Notes: a model not told the origin generated them from the sequence alone. A stretch of 64,000 nt of DNA from Ascarosepion bandense (GCA_037127315.1 JBBBDQ010001122.1:5187001-5251000); one strand, 5' to 3'. Shown: positions 9,306 to 19,854, numbered from the stretch's first letter. Translations and numbers: made by a program.

Positions 9306-10545
9306 AATCAGTCAGTTATGTGCCATACGTAAAACACGCTTGGGCGATCATGTCTCGAAAGACACATGACTGACTGGGGAGAAGATTATCCCGCAGTAGG
9401 TTGCCATTGCTTTCTACGGTAGACTGGTTGCCTATACCAAGGCTATAGAACCCAATCTGCCCTATTATTTGATTCATAGCTAGAGAGGGAAGAGATGTAT
9501 TATATTATTAAGTAATAATTAGTGGGGAATCAGTTTATTACTTTATAACAGTAGAAAACCGATCCCCCACTTTATAACCAGTAGAAACTTTAATTGTTTT
9601 CAACTATTGTGTTCAATCAGTCAGTTAAGTGCCATACGTGATAAACGCTTGGGCGATCATGTCTCGAAAGACACATGACTGACTGGGGAGAAGATTATCC
9701 CGCAGTAGGTTGCCATTGCTTTCTGAGGTAGATTGGTTGCCGACCAAGGCTTTAGAACCCAATCTGTCCTATTATTTGACTAATAGCTAGAGGGAGAAGA
9801 GATGTATTATATTATCAAGTAATAATAAGTGGGTGATCAGTTTATGACTTCATAACAATAGATAATCGATCTCCCACTTTATGCCAGTAGAAGCTTTAAT
9901 TATTTCCAACTGTCATATTCAGTCATTCAGTTGAGTGCCGTACGTGATACACGCTTTGGGCGATCATGTCTCGAAAGACACATGACTGACTGGGCAGAAA
10001 ATTATCCCGCAGTAGGTTGCCATTGCTTTCTGAGGTAGATTGGTTGCCGACCAAGGCTTTAGAACCCAATCTGTCCTATTATTTGACTAATAGCTAGAGG
10101 GAGAAGAGATGTATTATATTATCAAGTAATAATAAGTGGGTGATCAGTTTATGACTTCATAACAATAGATAATCGATCTCCCACTTTATGCCAGTAGAAG
10201 CTTTAATTATTTCCAACTGTCATATTCAGTCATTCAGTTGAGTGCCATACGTGATACACGCTTTGGGCGATCATGTCTCGAAAGACACATGACTGACTGG
10301 GGAGAAGATTATCCCGCAGTAGGTTGCCATTGCTTTCTGCGGTAGATTGGTTGCCTGCCAAGGCTATAGAACACAATCTGTCCTATTATTAAACCCATAA
10401 CTGGAAGGAATAGACGGATTAGTACCTTTACCCAAGGGTATTTGCGCGTAAGTGAATGCAATGAATTCGGCTGGAATTCGAACTCCCCCCCCCCGATTTC
10501 TCGTTCCCAGCCGATATCCAATGCACCACAACGCACAACGCAGAT
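9306..10545 (-). repeat. Tandem array of ~307-bp SINE-derived units
   Basis: The SINE tail word TGCC(A/G)TACGT occurs at 9321, 9630, 9936 and 10243, i.e. spacings of 309, 306 and 307. Each unit contains the family A tail and half of the body, joined to a linker holding AAGTGGG(T/G)GATCAG and GATC(C/T)CCCACTT, which form an inverted repeat. Units 2 and 3 are nearly identical over about 200 bp. Only the last unit continues into a full SINE with a tRNA-like head (10226-10545). The same linker separates two SINEs at 55330-55440. Confidence 0.85.
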
Positions 10546-11060
10546 AACGTAATACTTGACAAATAAAATAGTTACACATTTTAAAATTTTAGAAAAATTT
10601 TTTTTATTAATGGGTAACGATAAAAAATCAATTTTCAATAACTCTGGTTAAAATGAAGAATTTTGTACTGCAATAATCGAGTATTATGTTTGCACTAATC
10701 GAAATTTGCTATAAAAATAATTTAACGCACTAATCGAATGTGCATTAATCGAGGGATTCCTGTATATGGCTTCATACCTTTTCCTTGGGACATTATTGTG
10801 GCGTGAATGTAGACACAACTGGCATTTAAACTAGGCTCACTGAATCCATTTTTCCATTTCGGTAATCATTATGCTTATTATTTAATAGTATTTTCTTTTT
10901 TAATGTTCCCCTTTTTCGCAGGCGATAATGGCTCTCCACAGATTCCTTTCGTCGATAAAACAAAAGGAATCTGTGGAAAATTTAAATTGCCATTCATTCT
11001 TGTGAAAAGTAGTGAAGCTGTTTCCTTATTTTAAATTCAGAATGTTCTTTCTCTTAGACT
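10546..11060. other. Unassigned stretch with a perfect hairpin
   Basis: Mostly AT-rich. At 10935-10977 two perfect 15-nt arms (TCCACAGATTCCTTT and its complement) flank a 13-nt loop. No flanking element is recognised. Confidence 0.5.
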
Positions 11061-11063
11061 AGG

Positions 11064-11215
11064 CTCCAGTCTACTCTGCTATTTAACCCATAGGTGAGCG
11101 AATAAGATACAGATTAGATGTTTTTCTTGTGCATTTGTGCGAAAGTGAACGCAACAGACTAATTTGAATTTGAACCCTGATTGTCAATTTCGATTTGTGT
11201 CATGTGCCACAATTT
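11064..11215 (-). mobile_element. Diverged family A SINE fragment
   Basis: Shows the body order in the minus orientation (CTATTTAACCCATAGGTGAG, 'GTGCGAAAGTGAACGCAAC', 'AATTTGAACCCTGATT'). Tail and head are degraded. Confidence 0.5.
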
Positions 11216-11510
11216 GTACCTTGTGCCACATCTAACCTACGCATAGAAAATCACCAGTGGGCACTTCGACTTGGTGTAATGGTTAACAAGTTTGTATCGC
11301 TTGATCAATTATGACTGGATACTTCGCACTTTTGGCTTTCTGACATATCTAAGCTACGCTTAGAAAATCATTTTGAGCACCTCGACGGGATTCATGTTAG
11401 GAAGCATGTCTCGCGGGTTCAATTACGACTGAGTAGTGAGTTCAGTCCTCACTGGGTTTCCCATACATTTGGCCTTGTTCCACATCTAGGCTACGCTTAG
11501 AAAACCCTTA
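11216..11510 (+). mobile_element. Three tandem SINE-like units with tRNA-like boxes
   Basis: The tail word CTA(A/G)(C/G)CTACGC(A/T)TAGAAAA occurs at about 11232, 11348 and 11487. Between them are an A-box-like TGGTGTAATGGTTAACAAG (about 11274) and a B-box-like GGGTTCAATTACGACTG (about 11418). This looks like a short tRNA-derived SINE present as three linked partial units. Confidence 0.55.
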
Positions 11511-12285
11511 TAAATGCATTTGACTATATGTTTGTATCTATGTATACAGATGTGTATATGTATGTGTGTCCGAGTTCCTGTTTGTCTGTGTCTCACGTGT
11601 TCGTTAGGGCAAGGTTAAGAGTGTACGTGTATGATTTGGGTCCCTTCGAGACAAGATTTAATTTTTAAAAAAGGCTTCTTTGTCCGATTAAGGAATAGTT
11701 TCTTTATCTTTTTTTCTTTTTTTTACGTGGTTTCTTAAAATAGAAATAAAGAAAGAAAGAAAGAAATGCGTTTCCTCGCTTGCGTACAAACACAGACGTA
11801 TAAAGTTAATAAAAAGTGGCACTCGCGAACACAGATTATAAGAACACTTAACTGATGACCCGATTCTTCAGGCGCCTCGTTGTGGTGTAACACTTACGCA
11901 GCATGTCTGGTAGTACACCACTACAGGTTTTAATACTCACTGGGTGCCCCTGATAGTTGTCCTAAAACTATGCCCAGGCGCCCAAGCATGGGGTAAAGGT
12001 TAACTAGCTTGTCAGATTGACCAATATTACTTATTAGAGTTTGATTCTCATTGAATGGACGATATACATGATGTAATGTGTAAATTGTCGCCATTTTATA
12101 TTTTAAATTTCGCGCCTGCGGATTGTTTTCTATTAATTTTGTCGACTGCACAATATAGTAGGGTCAGTTGGGTACCGTCTGTGAAAAAAAGAGCGCCGTG
12201 ACGCAATTAACTCCGCCAGAAATTTGAAAATTATACATTATACAGTGAGACAATTATGAGAACTCTGGAGGTCCTGCGAGGAAAT
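11511..12285. other. Unassigned stretch
   Basis: Contains GTATGT-rich sequence (11520-11580), short (AAAG)n (11745-11765) and a stretch at 11870-11940 that may be another tRNA-like SINE fragment. No gene seen. Confidence 0.35.
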
Positions 12286-12572
12286 TAATACTGAGCGTCA
12301 GGATGAGACAGCTGAAGTTTCATGAGACATGCAATGAGGAAAGAGGGCTTGGAGAACGATACTAACAGGCCAGATAGAGAGAAAAAGAGACAGGGAAAAG
12401 CAGCGGATAACATATTTGAAGGACCTAATCAGTGGGATGATGGAACAAGGGTTGCATGATGTAACAGGAGAAGGCGTACTAAGAGCTACCAGGGATAGGG
12501 AGACGTAGAAAGCCAATCGCCTACGTCTTGAAGGGACAGGGCACAAAGAAGAAGAAGAAGAAGAAGAAGAAG
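12286..12572 (+). pseudogene. LINE 3' end with (GAA)n tail, copy facing 12650
   Basis: Encodes remnants of the same C-terminus as 6876-7557 (ASGQLKFHETCNE, 'PDREKKRQGKAADNIFEG' in shifted frames) and the 3' UTR word 'GCCTACGTCTTGAAGGGACA', ending in (GAA)n at 12548-12572. Tail-to-tail with the copy starting at 12650. Confidence 0.8.
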
Positions 12573-12649
12573 AACCATTACTGTTCAAGTGATTAAGATT
12601 TTTCATTAGAGGCGCTGAATTTTTGGCCTCGTAACGTACTTAATAAATA

Positions 12650-13385
12650 TTCTTCTTCTTCTTCTTCTTCTTCTTCTTCTTCTTCTTCTTCTTCTTCTTC
12701 TATGTGCCCTGTCCATTCAGGACGTAGGCGATCATGGCTTTCTACGTCTCTCTATCTCTAGTGGCTCTTAATATGTTTTCTCCTGTTACACCACGCAACC
12801 CCCGTTCCGTCATCCACCTGATCAGGCTCTTCAAATATGTTATCCGCTGCCTTCCTCTGTCTCTTTTTCCTTCTATCTGGCCTTTCAGTATCAGGTTCTC
12901 CAAGCCCACCTTCCTCATTGCATGTCCCAGGAACTTCAATTGTCTCTTCCTGATGGTCACTATTAATTTTCTTTTCGTTTCCATCATTTCTAAAACCTCA
13001 TCATTGCTCACATGCTCGGTCCATGATGTCCGCAACATCCTTCTGTAGAACCACATTTCAGCTTCAAGTTTTTTTCCTCATCGTCGATGATATTATCTAG
13101 CATCCATTGCTGTATTGAAGAACTGATATCACATAGCAATCTAGCACTCTCTTCTTTGTTTCTAGGGAAATTTTCCTGTGTCTTAGTACTTTACTCAGCT
13201 TCTGAAATATTTCCTTCGCCATGCCAATTCGCCTTCGATCTCTGTGTTGCACTTTCCATCTACTGTTAGAGACTTCCTAGGTATTTAAATTTTTGTACTT
13301 GCTTGATTTTAGTATCCCCTACCTGTATTTGGCATTTTGGGTTGATCTTTTTGCTGATGACAATGCATTCAGTTTTCTTAAATAC
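12650..13385 (-). pseudogene. LINE RT C-terminal part and 3' end with (GAA)n tail
   Basis: Minus strand from 13385: 'NPKCQIQVGDTKIKQVQKF', 'KYLGSL', 'ISLETK'-like and 'LEAEMWFYRRMLRTSWTEHV' then 'KRQLKFLGHAMRKVGLENLI' and 'QIEGKRDRGRQRITYLKSL', ending in a clean 104-residue frame (12742-13056). This covers the end of the RT domain and the distal C-terminal domain. Frameshifts upstream of 13056. The (GAA)n tail at 12650-12700 is the element's own 3' end. Confidence 0.85.
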
Positions 13386-13543
13386 TCAAAGTATTTATTT
13401 TAGAAAAATCTATAACAAAGTGCAAATAGTTTTCGCGCAACTTTCGGACTTTATCCGACTACAGTGATGTTCACCTTAAGTGATTACGCAAGCGTACGCA
13501 GGAGAAATACCATTTAGAAAATAAATGGAACTAGTCAAATATA

Positions 13544-14045
13544 CGAGGGTCATTCAATAAATAAGGTGAATTTTTCTAATGCAGATAGAAGCTTACTTTT
13601 TTTTCAATGTAGTCTCCCAGCAGTGTCACACACTTTTCTTATCTGTACACAAGCTTCCGTATTCCCTCAGCGTAAAAATCTTTGGACTGATGTCTCAGCC
13701 AATCGCTCACAGCACTTTTGACTTCATCGTCACTTTCAAACTTTTTTGAACATTTTAACCCACTTGTAGACATCTTTTTGGCTGAAACATGTGGCACCAT
13801 ACACAGTTGACATTCTCCTATGAATTTCAACTGCTTTGGAACCCTTCAGCTGCCAAAAACTTGATAACTAACCTTTGTTCAATCCTGGAGCGTGCTTCTT
13901 GGTCGGCCATCTTTGTTAATGTCCAAAAGTCTTAAAGTTTTTTTTTTCAATCTGCAAAAAAAATTTTTTTTTTTAAATGTAAGCTTCTATCTATATTAGA
14001 AGTCCTTATACCGAAAAATTGACCTTATTTATTGAATGACCCTTG
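13544..14045 (-). mobile_element. Internally deleted mariner-type element with TA duplication
   Basis: Terminal inverted repeats: CGAGGGTCATTCAATAAATA on the left and its imperfect complement (TATTTATTGAATGACCCTTG) on the right, both flanked by TA. The interior joins the N-terminal and C-terminal pieces of a mariner transposase with the catalytic centre missing. The unoccupied target is visible in a related repeat at 6414-6430. Confidence 0.9.
13576..13910 (-). pseudogene. Mariner transposase remnant (N-terminus fused to C-terminus)
   Basis: Starts MADQEARSRIEQRLVIKFL, then (after a one-base shift) 'SKAVEIHRRMSTVYG' and 'FSQKDVYKWVKMFKK', the first helix-turn-helix region. It then jumps to 'SAVSDWLRHQSKDFYAEGI' and 'KCVTLLGDYIEKK', the conserved C-terminus. 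The D,D34D catalytic core is deleted, so it cannot be active. Such deletion derivatives are the usual source of MITEs. Confidence 0.9.
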
Positions 14046-14104
14046 TAGGTATCTATTAAAAATAACATTTAAAATGATTAAAAATAATGTAATATATTAC
14101 CTTG

Positions 14105-14310
14105 AGCGGCGATGAACCCGACGGATGTAATTGACAGATACATCCGGCAGTAGATAAAATCAATAAATGAAAACCGGAAAAGCAAAGATGCGTGGGTGTA
14201 AGCCGTTAAAAATAGTGAACAAGCAATGCGTGGGTGTAAGCCGTGACCAATTGAAAACAAGCATTACGTTGATGTAACCCGTGGCCATTGAAAAACAAGC
14301 ATTGCATGGG
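14105..14310 (+). repeat. Minisatellite with unit CAAGCA(A/T)TGCGTGGGTGTAA
   Basis: Four copies of a word like AAGCAATGCGTGGGTGTAAG spaced about 30-45 bp between 14190 and 14310. The left flank (CGGCGATGAACC, 'TTGACAGATACATCCGGC') has a relative at 20725-20770. Confidence 0.6.
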
Positions 14311-14667
14311 TGAAGAGGAGTCGCCATGTGGATCGCGTGGGAGTTTTAAAACTATTTAAAGTCTAGAATTTTGGTTGAAGTGAGCGCCTACTGGCATCCG
14401 ACTCCCGACAGCATCTTTGTGTCCGCGAACTCTTACCTACTGCTCTCCTGCTCCACACAAGTGGCATTGTCGAAGAATAAAAATAAAAGATTATATTTTT
14501 ATATATACTTGTTCCTCCTTTGTACAGCGTTAGTTATAATTCTCTCTAAATAATTGTTACAGTCAAAAAGAATTGTCTGGCTTTAAATACCCTACGGAGA
14601 GAATAATGATTTTTTTTTTGTTTAATTGAATGATTTTGATGATTTATCAAACTTTTTGATTTAGTAA

Positions 14668-14950
14668 TATGTCCTACTATTTAACCCATAGCTGGGAAGA
14701 AAAGAGTTGGATTCATACCTTTCCCAATGGCTATTTGCATGTAAGTCTACATAGCAAAACCGACTAGAATTGAAACTCGGATCTCCGATTTCTCATTTTG
14801 TGCCCTTATACATTAAACCACACGCACAGCCAAGTTTGCTGTACCTGGTATTCCTGAACGGTCACCCATATAGACACTGACCAGGTTCAATGTCGCTAAA
14901 CGTCAGTGATCGTACGAGAACTGATATTTCAACGCAGTTGGCCGTAAGCC
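14668..14950 (-). mobile_element. Chimeric SINE: 5S rRNA head plus family A body, copy 1
   Basis: Minus strand order: 5S-derived head (14950 to 14837), tRNA-like junction region, then the family A body (box-B-like GAGTTTCAATTC, ACTTACATGCAAATAG..., CCCAGCTATGGGTTAAATAG). The 5S part keeps the internal control region in recognisable form. The tail beyond 14668 is lost. Confidence 0.8.
14837..14950 (-). ncRNA. 5S rRNA-derived segment (not a functional gene)
   Basis: Reverse complement reads GGCTTACGGCCAACTGCGTT..., GATCACTGACGTTTAGCGAC, 'ATATGGGTGACCG', 'AGGAATACCAGGTACAGC', colinear with metazoan 5S rRNA from its first helix to box C and the 3' arm. About 25% diverged by eye and fused to a SINE body, so it is a retroposed head and not a 5S gene. 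Confidence 0.8.
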
Positions 14951-15254
14951 TCATAATAATTCACTAATTACTGTGGAGTAGTTTTCGCACTGAAAGTTAT
15001 AATAGTGCTGTGTCGTGCTAACGCACTCTAAATGTTAGGAACTTGGTAATCTTCCACTGAAAGCTGACTCCTTAGTATTCAGCTAACTGCCGAATAATAT
15101 CAACTGCCTAGTAGTTCTACTGAACTCCAAGAGAACTCACTAGAACTTCTAAGAACTCCTATGAACTTCCCAAGAACTTCTCGAGTTAACTTCCTGTTAA
15201 CTCTTATTAATATAGGAGGGAGCGTCCATTATCTGAGAAATTGGTGTGTTTCAC

Positions 15255-15480
15255 CATAATACTAATACAAATCCTACTAATTAACCTGTAGCTAGGGAGA
15301 AGAAAAGGTGGATTCATAGGGTATTTCCGAGTAAGTGAATATAACGAACCTGACTGAACTTGGAACTTGGCTCTCCGATTTCCAGTTCCGAGCCGTTATC
15401 CACCGTTATCCCCACCCGCACATCCAAGCTTCTGACATTTCCAATTGGTAATCCATATAGTTAATGACCTTACATTTACT
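15255..15480 (-). mobile_element. Chimeric 5S-SINE, copy 2 (heavily decayed head)
   Basis: Body words as in other copies (AATTAACCTGTAGCTAGGGA, GGTATTTCCGAGTAAGTGAA, GGCTCTCCGATTTCCAGTTC) followed by a partial 5S region (CTTCTGACATTTCCAATTGG, 'AATCCATATAGTTAATGACC'). The GA tract starts directly after it. Confidence 0.6.
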
Positions 15481-15481
15481 C

Positions 15482-15485
<4 letters not shown>

Positions 15486-15534
<49 letters not shown>

Positions 15535-15627
15535 TGAGAGAGTGAGAGTGAGAGAGTGAGAGAGTGAGAGAGAGAGGGTGAGAGAGAGAGTGAGAGAGAG
15601 AGTGAGAGAGAGAGAGAGAGAGAGTGA

Positions 15628-15658
<31 letters not shown>

Positions 15659-15672
15659 TGAGAGAGAGAGAT
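15486..15672 (+). repeat. (GA)n microsatellite with GT interruptions
   Basis: About 187 bp of GAGA with periodic GTGA variants. The serine/leucine-rich frame on the minus strand is a by-product. Confidence 0.97.
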
Positions 15673-16087
15673 TGTGTAAATATGATCGTTGCTAATAAAT
15701 CCTGGTCAAGTTCCATTAGTCAAAAAACATAAGAATGAATATATAAACATTTACATTTTTATGTCGGTTAAAAAAGTAGAAAGAATACAAAAAGTCAATC
15801 AAAGGTAAGGGGAGGATGAATTTTTTCGTATGGACATGCGTACCTGTGTCGTGAAGACTGTTTCTCTTTTTAATTTAAAAGGATGAGTCTGCCAAGGCGA
15901 CTTGGTTCCCCTACCTGAATGTATTACGACCTGCGCACCGATTGCAAGGTTATACGCTGCGTTTATCTAATCCTGTCACCATATCGTGCATATTTAGCTG
16001 TGGACTGGGAGCCATGATGGCTATGTTATTGTTTTGCATACATGTACCTCTTCGTCACTTTGCTAGCGTGGTGTTTACTCAAATAAT
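15673..16087. other. Unassigned stretch
   Basis: No repeat match seen. The frame 15942-16151 is hydrophobic but shows no family signature. Confidence 0.35.
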
Positions 16088-16320
16088 CCTTACTACTGTA
16101 ATAAAAACCGTTATATATATATTCTTCCTCGCTCATGCAGAGAGACAATAGGGAGGCAGCATCCGCTCAGATCATTCTCTTTACTACCAGTTATTAAACT
16201 TTACTACCAGTTATCAAAGCTCTTGCTGCATGTTTGCTCTTTAGCAGTCTCTTATTTTTTTATTTTTTTTTTTGCAATAATTATGTTGTCGAGTAGTGAA
16301 GAATATATATATATATATAT
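16088..16320 (+). mobile_element. Repeat family Z, copy 1
   Basis: Begins with TAATAAAAACCGTTATATAT, then GAGAGACAATAGGGAGGCAG, twofold TTTACTACCAGTTAT and TCGAGTAGTGAAGAATATA, ending in (AT)n. The same order occurs reversed at 29440-29640 and 61395-61660. The leading word also begins another fragment at 16321 and 58320 (TCTCTA...ATAATAAAGACCGT), consistent with a Helitron-like 5'-TC end. Class uncertain. Confidence 0.55.
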
Positions 16321-16344
16321 ATCGTCTCTAACATAATAAAGACC

Positions 16345-16345
16345 G

Positions 16346-16392
<47 letters not shown>
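16345..16392 (+). repeat. (AT)n microsatellite
   Basis: Roughly 24 AT units between the Z fragment and the Helitron-like copy. Confidence 0.95.
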
Positions 16393-16395
<3 letters not shown>

Positions 16396-16442
16396 CCTTT
16401 TTTTTCATATGTCTTAATGTAAGATACTCAATAGTAGGCACA

Positions 16443-16955
16443 TCTAAACTTATTTATAAATAGAACTTTGTGCGCGCGCGCGTGCGTGTCCGTTACCTAT
16501 AGACTCCGAAACGGCTGAACCGATTTTCTTGAAAATTTACACAGTTGTACTATAATCGTCTGCGAGTGTTCTTAGCTAGGTTTTGTGTCGAGGTACCCTC
16601 GATAAATATCGAAAATCGATAATCGAAAAAATCGGGTTATAGAAGGAGTGGTCCAATTTTAATCAAATTTGATACACTCATAGACAAAGACATAAGAAAC
16701 AATATTCAGAAGTTTCAAGGTTGCAGTTCTTACAATAGTGCAGAAAATCGATTATATATACATGTATAAAAGGCAAGATGTTTGTGTGTGTGTGTCTGTT
16801 TATCTGTCTGTATGTCCTTTATACAAATCCACAATTTTTATCCGATTCTCACCAAAATTCACACAAATATTCTTTAGGCTGAGTCTGAGCTCCAGGACCA
16901 TGTATTAGTTTTAAAGCTTTCATTCCACCAGTGCAATGCCGGGCTATACTGCTAG
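16443..16955 (+). mobile_element. Non-autonomous Helitron-like element, copy 2 (complete, 513 bp)
   Basis: Inserted between A and T: A then TCTAAACTTATTTATAAAT at the left, GCCGGGCTATACTGCTAG then T at the right. There is a subterminal GC hairpin just before CTAG (here mutated: CCAGTGCAATGCCGGG). No target-site duplication and no inverted repeats, as expected for Helitrons. No coding capacity. Confidence 0.8.
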
Positions 16956-17454
16956 TCGATATATATATGTCGCCGATATTTTAAACGGCGCATCGATAAA
17001 AATATTTTCCCGTCATTTTTGACTGCACAGGCTTATTGGTAATAATAATAATGTGGCGTATTCCTTTGCGCTTATACTATTTCATAGTGAAAAGTAAATC
17101 GAATTTTTTATAAGAGGATTTGAGAGGATTTGCTCATTATTGAAGAGATGTATTCAGTGAAAATATAGCTTAGTCATACTGGTCGATAGTGAACTGGTTG
17201 AAGTTTCTTCAAACAAAAAAGTATTAGAATGAAGGCCCAAACAGTTACGTACAATTAACAATATTTGTATTGCCTGAACAAACTAAATAGAAAGCATACA
17301 AAAAGGATGAATGAAAATGTGGGAGATGCGTGGAGATGCCTTTTTTTTTCTACGTGCGAGTGTGCAAAATGTAGTGAGTGCCTTACATTTTGTGAATAGT
17401 GCTTTCTTGTCATTTTTGTTAGAATTATTAAATATTCTTCTGTGTGTATATCAT
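16956..17454. other. Unassigned stretch
   Basis: AT-rich, no gene or repeat identified. Confidence 0.4.
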
Positions 17455-18010
17455 CTTCATGAAATAGGCGATCATGTCTCTCCACAATTTTCTCTCCTTT
17501 GTAGTTCTTAACAAATGTTTTTTGTCATCTCTCCCAACCCCTGTTCCGCCATCGATTCACTCAAGCTTGTCAAGTTGGTTATGCGTTGCCTTTCTCTGAC
17601 CATCTTGCCTTCAATCTGCCCTACGAGTATCAAATTTTCCGACCACTCTTTCCTGATTATGATTCCTAGATGTTAAGTATAAATGTCTTTTTTTTCTTTT
17701 TTTTTTTTTTCTATTTTCTCCAAAATTTCGTTGGTGCTTACATATTCCGACAATGATATTCTCTGCATCCTTCTATATGTTTATATATCTGTTGCTTCAA
17801 GTTTTTTCTTCATCTGTATGGAGATTGTCCAATATTCACTGCCATATAGCAAGACTGATATTACATAAGAGTTCATCACTATTTTCGTTGCTTCTAATTT
17901 TTTTTTCTTAATACTTTGCTTAACTTTTGGAATGCATCTTTGATTATCACAATGAGTCTTCGGATTTCAGTGCCATCTTTTCAGTCCTCTATTAAAACAC
18001 TTCCATTCGT
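17455..18010 (-). pseudogene. LINE C-terminus and 3' UTR, diverged
   Basis: In plus orientation GGCGATCATGTCTCTCCACA and the words 'CCCCTGTTCCGCCATC', 'CTTTCTCTGACCATCTTGCC' align with the 3' region of the LINE at 12700-13056. Upstream on the minus strand are traces of the 'ISVL.YG' to 'EEKT' region. Strongly mutated, several T-runs inserted. Confidence 0.65.
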
Positions 18011-19284
18011 TATAATTATAAAACCAACAATATTTGCAATCAATTTATGACGAATCTTCTTTGATATTTCTCCAGCAGCCTTCACAAAGTCAAAACTAAT
18101 TTTAAACACGAAAACGATTTTTCTGAACATTGGTTTTTTGGCTTGCCAATTTCTTTAAAACTTCAGCAATCGTCTGCGACTATTTAATTCTTATACTGAC
18201 CTTTAAAAAATCCAACTAAATGCTTTAACCCGCTCCGTCATGAAGAATCTAAGATACTCAGCGAAACTGGGATTAGAAGGAATTTCCAAACATCTTGTCA
18301 ATATTTTCAAATGTCTTTGAGGCGCCAAACTTTGCACGAGCGTTCTTTCTTTACTGGTATATCATCAAACAAAGAAACAAAATGAATATCCGTAGGTTCT
18401 GCTTGTACAAGTTCCATACAGTTAATTTCGATCTCGAGTTTTATCCACAAACCTTTTGAAGAAAAATATCCCTTTACAAAAAATATCCCTTTATTTAATT
18501 AACTAGACAGGAAAATTCATTTCTGTTTTTACTGTGCTGAGGATGATGTGAATTTGCATCGAAATATTCAGAGTTTTAAACAGCAATAAGAAAATACTTT
18601 CATCTTTCATGAAACTGGGAATGTTTTAATTTCGCCTTGTTTTCAATTTGGATTTTTGTGTCACCTCACAGGCACAACTTACCATATGTCTGAGAGTGTG
18701 GAAGAAAAGTCAGAAAAACTTTTAATGAGTTGTAGTCGTTTAAAGAAAAAAGGTATTTGTTTTGCTTAATGTTGTTTTGGTGTCGTTTATTTTTTTTTTT
18801 TTTTTTTTGGTTCTAATCAATTTACTTAAAGCAATACTGAATTAAGAAAAAAGTGAAAAGAATTGGGGGGGGAACAGAACAAAAGGAAAGAAAACAGAGA
18901 GAAAGAGAGAAAAAGAGAAAACCAAAAAGAGAAGGAAATTGAAAGAAAAGAAAAGGTTTTTGCCTGCAATTTTAATAACTGATTAAATCTCACGCTTATT
19001 TTTTAGTGACTGGCAGATAACTGCGTCTTGATTTCATCTCCTTGGTTTAATTTCAATTTGTTGTTTTTAAAAGACTTTTCTTTTTTTATTTTATCTTTTT
19101 ATAGGTGACTTTACTTTCTGACGTTGAATGAACAGTGAAACGCTAAAAATAACCAATTCTTGCCCTGCAGGTTTCTATATTAAAAGATGGAATCAGTAAA
19201 AGAAATGAAGTCATTTTATTCCGAAAAACCCTGGCAATCAAAGTTCAAACTGTTGATTAACCTTAGCTCAGTCGAGTATCTAAA
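18011..19284. other. Unassigned stretch
   Basis: AT-rich with poly-T (18790-18808) and A/G-rich (18840-18960) tracts. No gene or known repeat seen over 1.2 kb. One of the least explained parts of the window. Confidence 0.4.
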
Positions 19285-19814
19285 TCTAAACTTATTTATA
19301 AATGAAATTTTGTCTGTGTGTGTGTCTGTGTGTGTGTGTGTGTCCGTTAACTATAAACTCCGAAACGGCTGAACTGATTTTCTTAAAAATTCACACAGTT
19401 GTACTATAAGCGTCTGCGAGTGTTCTTAGCTAAGTTTTGTGTCGAAGTACTCCAGATAAATATCGAAAATCGATAATCGAAAAAATCCGGTTATAAGTTA
19501 GAAGGAGTGGTCCGATTTTAATCAAATTTGATACACTCATAGACAAAGACATAAGAAACGATATTCAGAAGTTTCAAGGTTGCAGTTCTTACAATAGTGC
19601 TGAAAATCAATAATATATACATATATATATAAGGCAAGATGTTTGTGTGTGTGTCTGTTTATCTGTCTGTATGTCCTTTATACAAATCCACAATTTTTAT
19701 TCGATTCTCACCAAACTTCACACAAATATTATTTAGGCAGAGTCTGAGCTCCAAGACCATGGATTACTTTTAAAGCTTTCATTACACCCGAGCAACGCCG
19801 GGCTATACTGCTAG
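19285..19814 (+). mobile_element. Non-autonomous Helitron-like element, copy 3 (complete, 530 bp)
   Basis: A then TCTAAACTTATTTATAAATG; right end CCCGAGCAACGCCGGGC, TATACTG, CTAG then T. The GC hairpin (CCCG-a-GC-aac-GC-CGGG) is intact here. Same interior as copy 2. Confidence 0.85.
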
Positions 19815-19854
19815 TGGAAAATAAAAGAATATAAATGTTGTATAACTAAGAGTA

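Noticed and set aside
9306..10545. CRISPR-like array
   Set aside because: Units are ~307 bp with no short repeat-spacer alternation; they are SINE-derived.
11850..11880. CTGATGA at about 11852 as a hammerhead core
   Set aside because: No GAAA plus NUH arrangement and no stem I.
12734..13048. 104-residue plus-strand frame
   Set aside because: Antisense shadow of the LINE C-terminus on the minus strand.
15396..15716. 106-residue serine/leucine-rich frame on the minus strand
   Set aside because: Created entirely by the (GA)n tract.
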